Source of the DNA: Amoebidium appalachense
Taxonomy: Eukaryota > Ichthyosporea
Length of the DNA: 64,000 bases
Reading direction: 5' to 3'
Assembly (NCBI GenBank): GCA_963693365.1
Contig: CAVNZM010000004.1
Span: forward strand, 12,028,001-12,092,000
The notes beneath the pieces are model-generated. The model did no database searches. It was not told the origin of the DNA and saw only the letters and a program-made list of their open reading frames with translations. How positions within the stretch are numbered: position 1 is the stretch's first letter; every line of letters begins with the position of its first letter. The translations under genes were made by a program, and so were the position numbers. Below, piece by piece: positions 24,001-32,883 of this stretch.

Positions 24001-25861
24001 CTGGCAAATGGCGCTTTCCGCATACACATACGAAATTCAGCACAGGGCGGGCAAACACCACAGCAATGCTGATGGACTCTCTCGGCCATCTAAAGAAAAT
24101 GCGCAACCAGGACCCGAAGATACTGAGCTGACATACCCCTCACTGATCGGCACAGTCTCGGGCTCGTCCACGGTGTTTGCGGTAACACGCTCCGCCGCAG
24201 CGACAGCGCAGGCACAAGCTGCCACCCACCCACCCCCAGCTGAACCCACGAAACCTAATACCACGCCGCCAGAATTTATTCCCCCAAAAGCGGATGGACG
24301 AATGCCCACCTATGAACAGTATGTGTCAGCACAGAAGGCTGATAAACACATTGCGAAAGTCAGGGCCTACCTGGAAAAAGCACCGGGCTACGAATTATTT
24401 GGCAACGAAATCGCGATGGAAGCTAGTCGCTGCACCATAGACAATGACCTTGTGTATGTGTGGGTCCTAGAACAGCGTGGCCCCCGCAAACCCAGCAAGG
24501 AACCACGAATTTGGGTGCCGTCTACGCTTGTGCGCCTCGTTTTGGCCGCATGTCACGACGCCCCAACCGCAGGTCACCTCGACGCAGCACGCACCTTCCA
24601 CCGTGTTACCCAGATAGCATGGTGGCCACGTGTATGGCAAGACTCGGTGCAGTGGGTAACCACATGCAAAGCCTGTCAATACCGGAAGACACCCCGAATG
24701 CAAAAGAAACTACGAATTCACGATGGTTTTATCCCCACCTATCCCTTTCAATACGTGTCTATGGACATTACTGAGATGCCTACGAAATCTGATCTCAGAG
24801 TTTCCCTGTTGGTGTTTCTCGACCTCTTCACTCGCTGGCCGGAAGTGATTTTATTTCACAAAACACCCACAGCCGAAGATGTGGCAAAGGCATTCGAAGA
24901 CTCCATCTACTGCCGTCACGGTCGTCCGGAATTTTTAGTATCAGACAACGGCGCGAATTTGGCAGCTATGTTGGTCACAGATGTCTGTCGAGTGTTGGCT
25001 ACAAAACGAATTTTTGCAAGTCCCTACAGCCCCCAGACCAATGGTGCCGTAGAGCGATTCAATCGCACACTTAAGAATATTCTTGCCACTCTCGTGCAGG
25101 ATAAACACCACGAATGGATTGACTACTTACCGCAAGTACTGTTTTCCTACCGCACCGCCTACCACTCTTCCTTGGGGGACACGCCATTCTTCATGCTTTA
25201 TGGCAGAGATCCGGTCGAGCCCCCCCGCCCCCCAATTGCGGCTTCATGTGGGATGGAGACGGAGGAATACCGTCGAGAACTACTGCAACGAGTGCAGTAT
25301 GCCCGGCAAACAGTCACACGAATTATGTCTGAAGCTGCCCGTCGTAGTAAAATCACGGCTAACAAAAATGCTCGTGAACCCACAGAACTCGAGGGTCTGG
25401 TGTTGAAAGCAGTCACAGACTCCACCACCGACCACAGTCTACCCACGGCACTCAGACCTAAATGGGAAGGTCCGTATCGCGTCCTGCGGCGCGTTACCGA
25501 CGCCCCCATGTCTTACGAAATTCAGCGGGTTGGGTCAACGGACACCGTTCGAGCACACGCACGTCACTTGAAGCCGTATTTTCCCCGTGACGACGTTGAT
25601 ATGACGCCAGCCGACTCTGGTCCGCAAGATTCACCCACCCCCACCTTCGAAGTGGCAAAAATTATTGCCCACAAGTACGACTCGGCAACTGCCCAAGCCC
25701 TTTACAAAGTTCGTTGGAAAGGGTACACGGCTAAGAACGACACCTGGGAACCTCACTCCGGCCTGCAAGACACAGCCGCAGGAGCACTCACAGACTACCT
25801 AGGTACTTTGGTGGCCGGCCCTGCCAGCCAGCCCGCACGAAAGAAGCGCCGACGTCGCTAA
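21047..25861 (+). CDS. Pol polyprotein: protease, RT, RNase H, integrase, chromodomain
   Basis: 1604 residues counted from a TTG at 21047; the frame is open upstream to the gag TAG at 20951-20953, so the true N-terminus may begin there by readthrough. Domains: aspartic protease with VVDSGASHS at about residue 96-104. Reverse transcriptase at about 545-740, with SPYSAPMVLVAKKDGSLRVC, FSALDLNGGYHQ and YLDD at about 694. RNase H starting at FIVDSDASQYALG (about 890) with a later catalytic region ending in TDHSSL. Integrase with an HHCC zinc finger (about 1170-1215), D in DITEMP (about 1240), D in SDNGAN (about 1302) and E in NGAVERFNR (about 1335). C-terminal chromodomain at about 1535-1590 (YKVRWKGYTAKNDTWEP) with its aromatic positions, expected to steer insertion to marked chromatin. 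A Lys-rich insert (about 820-860) precedes the RNase H. No internal stops. Confidence 0.97.
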   Translation: MQNKSTGAEISVVSEPSHESACAPPPHEQLPPCTDPPMHTHTPPPRKKKNVHFADRVHSSIAEPRHENATVCTLTHENKCTATLARMYVHGKLVTVVVDSGASHSCISTAFYESLPVVARKRIQHVPNFSVLDAQSNEMTCQGSISLTLAIPNESALVVHRWHVIDNLPYDALLGVDFMGPQQGRIDYGAAELSFMYAKGNRRCSIPVWWLRGSAEETAVSRVLITTTGIHLPVDASNIATCKIKLAAGAPPPRTLDCCMGTVVPCGPLNSRAYTTACSVTSLARISNNEPPLSTSEESVIEDEYECKVLLTNTSDHHVYLLVPGTEVAMFIPLQSDDTVTLLARPHSGNGTRRATTPHPGHPLGTSAKTNFSSQESTEEPTEHEPHTFQAATNINGSIKVCERSKIMNMSTKENTTQRSSTKMNGFGNPARTKPEVGPPTIEAVADGAPSTTALEDTNNLRKRTHECTSDGEAATDDDLPFGVKPPEEYDMPGTPPDQRKPLAKRIRKLLKKWKHVFSAHDNDFGLSTLDELSIEVTTTIPQYRRPYNIPHHLRDSLHKQIQNWVEFGVIEPASSPYSAPMVLVAKKDGSLRVCIDFRMLNLITKKDGYPLPRIDMALGMLRGARVFSALDLNGGYHQVKVADNDKEKLAFTTPWGQYQFARAPFGVSNMPAVFSRMMNRVFAGMLWTHVLIYLDDILVMSPTIEEHFGHLDSCFSRLCDAGLKLKGRKCSLFMQEVGYLGHRVCPDGIKVDPEKVAAIKNKSYPQNLSELRSDLGLFSYYRIFVDDFSHTAEPLTRMLGTSKEDSELLKRIHAKMPPSTKPAKRNGSAKQRKDEAKNLHADSAAILATKKKAQKNAAWVWGTEQEKAYDTLKNALINAPVLAHPDFTKPFIVDSDASQYALGAVISQVGDDGKERPIAYASRTLSKSERNYAANKREALGVYWAVCKAFRAYTYGAPFLLRTDHSSLTRILSTGDAPEPVVAGWQMALSAYTYEIQHRAGKHHSNADGLSRPSKENAQPGPEDTELTYPSLIGTVSGSSTVFAVTRSAAATAQAQAATHPPPAEPTKPNTTPPEFIPPKADGRMPTYEQYVSAQKADKHIAKVRAYLEKAPGYELFGNEIAMEASRCTIDNDLVYVWVLEQRGPRKPSKEPRIWVPSTLVRLVLAACHDAPTAGHLDAARTFHRVTQIAWWPRVWQDSVQWVTTCKACQYRKTPRMQKKLRIHDGFIPTYPFQYVSMDITEMPTKSDLRVSLLVFLDLFTRWPEVILFHKTPTAEDVAKAFEDSIYCRHGRPEFLVSDNGANLAAMLVTDVCRVLATKRIFASPYSPQTNGAVERFNRTLKNILATLVQDKHHEWIDYLPQVLFSYRTAYHSSLGDTPFFMLYGRDPVEPPRPPIAASCGMETEEYRRELLQRVQYARQTVTRIMSEAARRSKITANKNAREPTELEGLVLKAVTDSTTDHSLPTALRPKWEGPYRVLRRVTDAPMSYEIQRVGSTDTVRAHARHLKPYFPRDDVDMTPADSGPQDSPTPTFEVAKIIAHKYDSATAQALYKVRWKGYTAKNDTWEPHSGLQDTAAGALTDYLGTLVAGPASQPARKKRRRR

Positions 25862-25913
25862 CTTCCCTCAGCCTGGTGGTTTACCGTCTCCAGACCATAC
25901 CACCAGGCTCCCG

Positions 25914-25925
25914 AGAAGGGGGGAG
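25914..25925 (+). other. Polypurine tract
   Basis: GAGAAGGGGGGAG lies directly before the 3' LTR, the place where plus-strand DNA synthesis is primed. Confidence 0.75.
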
Positions 25926-26535
25926 TGTAAACATCTGTACACGCCGTACATGTTTACTATCACAAATATACTGTACATATCATAGTGATCACGTAGATAT
26001 TGTGTACATATGATCAGATCAATATCACACGCGACAGCCGCGGGCTGCGGCTCACGACTGAGCCGCGGCGCCGGCAATATGCAGTGGCCGTGCAGTCAGT
26101 ATGAACCAATAGAATTCGAGAACCGCTAGGATAGGAATGCAAGTCTCATCCACTACGGAGGCGACATCTATAGCTAAACGAACGGAACCAATAAGGAAAT
26201 CAGACCCAGTTGCATAAACCTAAACGGGCTTAAGTATTGACCAATCATTTGCCACAAAGTTATCCTTTTAGTTAGCTTCATGTTATTGGTGCACTGTGTG
26301 CACATAAAGACGACCGCACTCTTCTGACTGGTCAGAAGTCACGAAGGCATCAATGCCACCCATCCAGATGATCCGGAACCTGGGGGCTATATAAACAAGC
26401 CGTCCCAGTACGGGGGATCACTCTGAACGAGCACATTAAATAGTAACCTGGCCGCGTGTGCCTTACTACCCGTTCTCTGTCTTTATTCTGATTCAGTTGT
26501 TCTCTGCCTTATCCCAACTAGTTCAACTGTTTACA
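25926..26535 (+). repeat. 3' LTR
   Basis: 610 bases, same ends and length as the 5' LTR. By eye the two differ only in TATTACGAAT (5') against TATCACAAAT (3'). Followed by the target duplication ACGTG. Confidence 0.95.
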
Positions 26536-26719
26536 ACGTGCGCACCGGGCACATCGTGCCACGCGTACACGGCGTCACGCACACACGTGCACACACGTGC
26601 ACACGTGCACATAAGTGCACACGTACACATGCAACATACCGTCAACCGTGCTGCCTCCTCCTTGAGTCTGCACAGCATGTAGGGGCACCACATGATGGCA
26701 TTGGCTGCTGTGTCGTGTC

Positions 26720-27184
26720 CTTTTGTTGTTCAAGGTGGTGGTGGTGGTGGTGATGGAATGGGGGGGGGTGGGGGGGGATGGGGGTGGGGGGTCCGGGTCT
26801 GGTCGGACGGGAAAAGCCCGCAAAGGTAAAATTCGGCCTGAAAACAACCCCTTTCTAAGTTTAACTTTCAGCCACGGGATATGTACCACACAAGACCAGC
26901 CACCGGCAAGCTGTTAGCATGACGACTCATCTCAGTCTGACTGGGAGGCTCAAGCTCAAATGATGTATTTTATTCGCCAACGAGTGACACCTGTACCGTC
27001 ACGATTGGACTTAATGCGCTTTGTAGGACAGACGTAGCTACACACCGCACACTCAGTGGCGGGTGGGCATTTCAATCATTGAAAGCACTGAGAATTCATC
27101 CGTTCCACAGTGTGAAACTCAGGCCCTGAGGAAGTACACCGTTACCATTGAATCGCCAATGTAAAATGTACTACGCCGGATTAT
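26720..27184. other. Spacer beyond the P450 duplicate
   Basis: (GGT)n at 26733-26752, a G-rich tract to 26810, then about 370 bases of unique sequence. The upstream P450 exons expected here if the duplication were complete are absent. Confidence 0.5.
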
Positions 27185-27755
27185 TTAGTAATCACGCCGC
27201 TTGGCAAACGTCTCATCATCACCATAATCCTCAAACTTCTTGCGTTGAGGGGCATGCACGCTTTGGCGCCGACCTGGTGGGGCGAACGACTTTGCTGCGG
27301 GCTTGTTCACAAAGTAGAAGGGGTCGCCCGATAGAATGTCACCGTTTCTGTATGCCTCCATTTCCTGCTCTTGCCTTCGCTGTCACTGGCGTCGTCATCG
27401 ACCTCATAAGATCCCTCTTTAGCCCAATACCCCAATGCGTCACAGGAGCCGTAAACAATCTCCCCGGAGGCCAAAGTCGTGCCGTATCTGGCACGGCATA
27501 GGCCCGTCCCATACTGTTCCGAGCACTGATAGCACCAGCCGCTGTACGTCAATAATCAGCCCATGCAAACCCAAGGTATCTCAGCCCATCTGGAAGACCC
27601 AGGTCTTGCCGGCTCGCCACATATGATGGCAAGATGCACTCTGCATTATTCTCCAACGTCCACAAGCAGTCCCCGCGCTCACATGCGTAGCACTTAATCA
27701 GTGCATCGTCACAGCTGCCCATGACGCTGCCGGCCAGCGCGGCAACAACGGCCAT
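27185..27755 (-). pseudogene. Secreted Cys-rich protein, intronless frameshifted copy (family member 2)
   Basis: Start MAVVAALAGSVMG at 27755, a signal-peptide-like core, then SCDDALIKCYACERGDC, GLRYLGFAWADY, CYQCSEQYGTGLC, ASGEIVYGSC and VDDDASDSEG. The C-terminal basic part ends KKFEDYGDDETFAKRRDY with TAA at 27185-27187. Member 3 at 42670-43152 has the same sequence order in one frame (FGFAWGNRCY, CSFCSDQKGTGPC, PSGEIVYGGC, FENYGDDEMYAKRDC). Here the frame breaks twice: after FAWADY (about 27550) and after ASDSEG (about 27370). Members 1 and 3 have a repeat-filled intron after the first Cys block; this copy runs through it directly, suggesting an RNA-derived copy or intron loss. The frame is open upstream to 27959 but that part is not shared with member 1. 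Confidence 0.65.
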
Positions 27756-28342
27756 GATGAGATGATGAGGGCCATGGCCGCGGCTCTGCTCTTCGTACTC
27801 ATCATCATCATGCTGTTTGCGGAACCGATAATATCTGCTACCTTCTGACCTTCTGAGGTAGCTCTTATTTTTCAAGGGACGCGGACGACCCGAAGAGCGG
27901 CTGATCACGTGACTCACCTGCCCTTGCGTCGATTTATTCGTACATAGGCTAGAGGGCACAGTTAGGACGTGCCAGCGAAATTATTCCCAATTGTGACCGG
28001 CGATTCACGTTGATGGTGGTGCGCCCAGATGCACTAAGTAGGGTGATGACAACGGTTTGTGTCCTCTGCTGCCTGCGCGGCTCAGCTGCAGCCTGCTCTA
28101 GCTAGATCTCGTAGCTATGATTACAAGTGGCACACAACAGGCAGCGGGAGCCCTAGAGCTCTGCGTTAGCACGGTGTTGTTTATGGCCCTGACTCCTGCC
28201 GGATGGGGATTGGGGAAGCCTTTATACAGGGCAATGGTATGCAGGGTGAATTCCGTGAATTCCTTAGTTAAACTATTTGAAACAAAGTGATTTGGTCACA
28301 TTAAATCCCCGTAGACTCGCCTTGTTTATGATGACGCAATAA
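27756..28342. other. Spacer, no gene recognised
   Basis: Includes the unshared upstream part of the Cys-rich copy (to 27959) and about 380 bases of unique sequence with no supported frame. Confidence 0.45.
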
Positions 28343-29554
28343 GGGGTTTACACACTTTTCTGCCGGAGGCCCAGCCACATTCGACGGCCTATGATACTGC
28401 GTTTTCCAGCGCAGCCAATCAAATGCAGCCAGTGACATATGTACATGCTAGGCAACAATGAGCGCCATCGTAGTAAAAGACACCCCTATTACATATTATG
28501 GGTAAGCAGAGGCTAGCATCGGTAGCTCCGAAAGAAAGTTAAGGCACCGGATCACAATATCATACTGTGCAGCATTAATAAGGTGATCTAGGATAGTAAT
28601 CTTAAAACGGATATATTGAGGAAGAGAGGAAGAAAAGAGAATAAAACCGCCAATAACCTCCTGTTCTAATACGTTAGCTAACAGGTTGCATTTATTGATA
28701 GATATGCAGCCGCGAGTAAACCGCCCCCCACACATATTACACATACGAGCAGGAGACACCAGAAACCGATTACACCGCCAATCCATAATCATCTTTGCGT
28801 TTTTACACCACACCACATTACGAATAAACGATGTATGAACGAGACTCTCTAACCATATCCGCCATATAGGCTACTAGTAGCTGGTGTTTTTGCGGTCCTA
28901 ACACCGGAAGGGACTCAACACGTAGAGTAAAAAGATATCTATCAGCCATAGACTTGAAACTATTCATATTCACACTATGATCTAGCCGTACCTCCGGTGG
29001 GGTCGCCAGCCATTCCACATAACGCTCGGCAATGGGCAGAGACGATGGGGAAGGCCTTGGAAGAGGTAGAGGGGCGAGTCCGGCGGGGATGCGTGTAGCC
29101 GGAAGAGCGGGTGGTCCGGGGCACAAGCGGACAGGCGGGTGATGTGCTCGTGAAATTTAAGGGCTAATTCGTGTACGCGTTGTGATGGTGGTGTGAGTGC
29201 GTAGAGAGAATCAAAAAGGCGTCTAGGGATAGGTGTGGAAAGACCAGTGAGAAACGTACAAGAAGTTGTGTAGTGGAAATCATCTAATGATTTGAGGACA
29301 TTAGTAACAGTATCAGGGGGTGCCATAGCTAGTAAGGGCAACCCGTATTCAGACAAAGGGCGAATATATTTGCGAAATATACTAAGACGATTGTATAGGT
29401 GGACAGTGTGAGAAAGAGTAGCAAGATACACATCCCTAAATAACCGAAGACACCTGCCTGCACTCTCCACCCGACGGTCGATCATCCGTTTGAAACATAT
29501 GCCCCATTCGTCCACCATGGGAATGATCAAGCTAGCCCGGGAAGAAGGGGAACT

Positions 29555-29565
<11 letters not shown>
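28343..29565 (-). mobile_element. 5'-truncated non-LTR element B: RT C-terminal part, frameshifted
   Basis: Minus-strand translation from about 29560 gives the region following the RT active site. IRPLSEYGLPLLAMAPPDTV aligns with LRPTFEYGLPLLACAPPREA of element A, and LDDFHYTTSCTFL with FDDFQGTALRTLF, so A and B are distant relatives. The frame shifts at about 29030 (to TPPEVRLDHSVNMNS) and again at about 28817. It ends with a Cys/His cluster (SPARMCNMCGGRFTRGC) and a stop near 28496. The 108 bases at 28343-28450 are shared with 8322-8437 and are probably the 3' untranslated part. The 5' side is cut at a G run at about 29565. Confidence 0.8.
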
Positions 29566-29594
<29 letters not shown>

Positions 29595-29711
29595 GGGGCA
29601 GCATACACACACGCACCACATGCGTGCACACGAGTACGCACACACACAAAACACATACGTACCGCTGTCGGTTTGAAATTCTCACCTTCACTATTTAATT
29701 ATAAATATTCC

Positions 29712-29926
29712 AAACTAGCTTGTAGGTTACCAACTAAAGGTATTATAATTGCAACTAATTAGACTCCAAATCTGACGGGCAACTTGCATGTAATCGAAAC
29801 AGATTTGGTGACTGTATTATCAGATGTAATTACAGAGAATTTGGATTCTCCAAGTTGAGGCGTGTGTGCGGGATTTGTTAACAGACGGGAATCACCTGCT
29901 CAAAAACCTGCAATTTGGAACCGGCA
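29712..29926 (+). other. Conserved unit, inverted copy at 44201-44409
   Basis: About 215 bases match the reverse complement of 44201-44409 with scattered substitutions: the words GACTCCAAATCTGA, TGTAATCGAA, TCAGATGTAATTA, AGAGAAT, GCGTGTGTGCG and GGAACCGGCAG in order. In the 44-kb copy this stretch is open for 48 codons (SLSDVIKENPVALVLGVC); here the corresponding frame has shifts. Either an exon of an unidentified gene family or a mobile-element fragment. Confidence 0.55.
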
Positions 29927-31260
29927 GCGCACCCCCCGGGGTGGGGGGTGTTGGTGGGACTTAGAGGTGAGGGAGGGGGGGGGGGGGGGGGGGGGGGGAG
30001 GATAATATAGCGACCTAAGAGTGACGAAGGGGGGAGTGGGGAAGGGGGGAGGGGGGGGAGGGAGGGGCTCTTTTTTTTAATTTTTATTTTATTTTTATTT
30101 TTATTTTTATTTTTTTGGTGGGGGGGGGGGGGGGGGGGGGGAAGGAAGGGTTGTTCCATAGAGGCCCTGAGTTGCCAACAGTTTCAAACTGTCTCTATGC
30201 TCAGTAACACAGGATAAATACGATTATGGTTAGTTGCCAAGAGATGTGGCGTGGTGGATATATGAAAGTGCACGTACAAGATGGTTTATGCCAAATGATT
30301 CAAGATGCGTGTTCATTGAATGTTGATCGCACAAACATTCGCTAATTCCCAATTTCACATCATTATTCAATCAATGGGCACCAACATCCTGCTAACAGAA
30401 CAGCACGTCTTCAGGATACCAATGTGGAAGTTCCCACTAGAATTCCATAGTAGCACCGTTCAACGGCCATGCCTAAATGTTAGCACGATCAAAGTTGATA
30501 ACGACATGCCCTGTTTGTCAAGATATGCGAACATTAATACAGTGATTAAAGGTTCGTTCCGCTCTAAAATTCCACATAGACACCAATACTACGATAGATT
30601 ACATAATCATAAACCTTCCCCCCCCAACCCCCCCCCCCCCCCCTCCCCCCAATTGCAACCCCCCACAAAAAGAAAAAGGGAAAAAAAGAAAGAACCTATG
30701 AAATATAAGAATAAAAGCAACCCCCAGAAAAAAGAAAGTACCCAAAAACCCCTACACCTGACCAAGGAAGGCATGTTGACACCCAGCACCGCAGGCATAT
30801 GCATCAGATACGTGCAGACCGGTGGGAAAGCACAAATTCGATTGGACGGGCAGAGGTGAGGGTCACTGCAGACACAGCCTCGACCTTTTGATTGGCTGCT
30901 AGGGAGACGGAGTGTCCCTGCGAGGTTTATGATTGGTCAGTTAACCCTTAAGCATTCACTGGTCGAGAGAAAAATAGCCCAGGATCAGAATGTTCAAAAA
31001 TTATTATGTAGGCTAAGAGTTTCAAAAAAGACGGTGAGTGAACGATTGAACCTTTCAATGAAGCTAACAGACTAGTAGTACAGTTCGCATGCAACGACTG
31101 TGTCGGCCAATCATATCACAGCATGTACCGTCATCGGTATGCGCACACCGACACTCGGGGCTTGGAGCTAGGAGGCAACAACTTAATGAGGTCAGGGGTG
31201 TTGCCCTTAAATGGATGTAAGGCGGAACAGTTGGTATAGGTGTGACTATATGTGTGCGTG
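29927..31260. other. Spacer with G/C tracts; no supported gene
   Basis: G tracts at 29975-29999 and 30118-30140, with (TTTTTA)n at 30070-30118. A 179-codon frame at 30320-30859 (ATG present) crosses a C run at 30617-30650 and has no recognised domain. 30860-31260 is unique, non-coding by eye, with several CCAAT/ATTGG words. Confidence 0.4.
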
Positions 31261-31319
31261 TGTGTCAGAGAGTTTTTTCACCAAGGGAAGGTGAGGTGTG
31301 TGTGTATGTGTGGGTGGGT

Positions 31320-31366
31320 AGGGTGGGGTGGGGGGGGGGGGGGGGGGGGGAGGGGGCAAGGGGGGA

Positions 31367-31400
<34 letters not shown>

Positions 31401-31734
31401 TGAGGGGGCAATGGCATAAATGGGGATTCCGAAGCCACTCCAGCAGGGTGGAAAAATAATGGGTAAAGGATACATAAAACGAAGTGTGGTGAGAACGTGA
31501 AGATGTTTGTGCATGTCTGTGTTTTTAGGAGGTGGTTGGCGCGGGGAGGGGGGAATACAGGGCGGGGAGGGGAGGGTGAGTTGGGAGGGGGAGGGAGGGG
31601 AGGAGAAGAGGGGGGTTGGGGAGGAGGGGACATGGGGGGGGGGGGGGGTGGGGGTGGGGGGGGGGGTGGGGGAACTGATATGTGATGGCCGCTTGAACAT
31701 ACTTGACGGAGGGCTTGGGCAGGGGAGGCATGCT

Positions 31735-31769
<35 letters not shown>

Positions 31770-31920
31770 TACCCTCAGCAGACACACCAGGACGGCCTTG
31801 ATCTGGGTGAGGGCCAGGTGGCGGCCAAGACACATCATTGGGCCGTAGCCAAACGGGAAGTAGCTGCAGCCACCGGTATCGGGGTCCTGTTTGGGGCAGG
31901 GGGGGGGGGGGGGGGGGGGG
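31320..31920. repeat. G-tracts at the 3' end of the P450 gene
   Basis: G runs at 31331-31350, 31369-31397, 31638-31660, 31735-31767 and 31900-31927 flank the haem exon on both sides. On the gene's sense strand these are poly-C, placed like very long polypyrimidine tracts. Confidence 0.8.
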
Positions 31921-32209
31921 GGGGGGGATGATAAGCGACGGAAAGGGGTGAGTGAAATATTGTGAGGTGAGGATGTGTGTGGGGGTCGGTGGTCGTGGGG
32001 GGCTGGGGTGGGAGGGATGGCCATGGGAGAGTTTGGGTGCGTGTGTGTGTGTATGTGTGTGTGTGTTTAAGGGGAGGGGGGGGGAGGGGGGAGGATAGAA
32101 GTTCAGAGAACCAGGAACCAGGGGGGAAAGTCTCAAAAAAAAACTGGGATTTGGGAATAGGCCGGCAGAGCCGAAGTGCAGAGAGGTGGGAAGGGCGAAA
32201 GAAGTTAGT

Positions 32210-32245
<36 letters not shown>

Positions 32246-32827
32246 GGGCAGGGAAAAATTAAAAGTCAGCTCTTGAAAGAAACATACATCGATGTTGTGA
32301 TTAAATCAAGGTGAATGCACATGGGGTGGAGGTGTCTGGTGGGGATGTGGGACAGGCTCAATGCGGCAGGAGTGTATGTATTGTGAGAGAGGTTATCTTT
32401 TTTTCTTTTTTTTTGGGGGGGGGGGGGGGGGGGGGGGGGAAGGAAGGGTGGAAGCGAGAAAGTGGAAGGGGGGTATGAGAGAGGGGGGAGAGGGGGGGGA
32501 GGGGGGGGGGGGGGGGGGGGATATGATGGGTATCCTTCTTCTCTAGCTCCCTGTTGAAGTGAGGGAGAGGGAAGAGCGGGCCACGGGGGGAGGGGGGGGG
32601 GGGGAGGAGGGGGGGAAACAAAACACCAGCCAACGTGAGGTACGGAACTCGAGTGGGTCAGGCCACGTGTTTGGGTCGGTGTGCATTCCCAACACGTTGA
32701 GCACTACTCTGGTGCCTGCTGGAACATTCCATCCACCAAGGTCACACTCATGGGCAGCCTGCCTGGTACTAAGTGTGTGTGCGTGTGTGTGTGCGCGCAC
32801 GTGTGCGCGTGTGTGCGTGTGTGTGCG

Positions 32828-32883
<56 letters not shown>

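Larger units (their letters stand above)
18291..26535 (+). mobile_element. Full-length Ty3/gypsy chromodomain LTR retrotransposon
   Basis: 8245 bases with 610-base direct LTRs that begin TGTAAACA and end TGTTTACA (an 8-base terminal inverted repeat). A 5-base target duplication ACGTG lies at 18286-18290 and 26536-26540. The LTRs differ at only two positions near base 37-40 of the LTR by eye, so insertion is recent. The order PR-RT-RNase H-IN-chromodomain places it with chromoviruses. All three internal ORFs lie in the same reading frame, separated by one TAA and one TAG. No frameshift or other premature stop was seen, so the copy may be capable of expression. It sits antisense inside the P450 duplicate. 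Confidence 0.96.
16285..26719 (-). pseudogene. Partial duplicate of the P450 gene (four exons), split by an LTR element
   Basis: Four blocks match exons of the P450 gene at 31.8-39.1 kb, with conserved intron neighbours. Block 26719-26640 is the I-helix exon (GHDTAANAIMW, with Leu to Pro and His to Leu changes). Block 17900-17805 is the exon with LQEDIDATIMIAAGEELTF, carrying a 6-base insertion. Block 17221-17163 is the K-helix exon (VLETLRVYPSIYAM). Block 16420-16285 is the meander exon (VPAGTRVVLNVLGMNTDPNT). Two splice acceptors intact in the main gene are lost: TTTCACAG became TTTCACGG before 17900, and CCCCACAG became CCCCACAT before 17221. No upstream exons and no haem exon were found. 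The 18291-26535 retroelement lies in the intron between the first two blocks. Confidence 0.85.

Noticed and set aside
30320-30859. 179-codon frame with ATG
   Set aside because: Crosses a C run whose length is unreliable, has a Lys-rich low-complexity centre and no recognised motif.
31420-31520. Candidate terminal P450 exon (minus strand, FGIPIYAIAPSG or FHPAGVASESPF)
   Set aside because: An acceptor-like AG exists but the reading frame and homology to P450 C-termini are not convincing.
32500-32550. Candidate P450 exon after the acceptor at 32551 (ELEKKDTHHI or GAREEGYPSY)
   Set aside because: Conserved between the two copies, but runs into a C/G tract without a GT donor; left unresolved.
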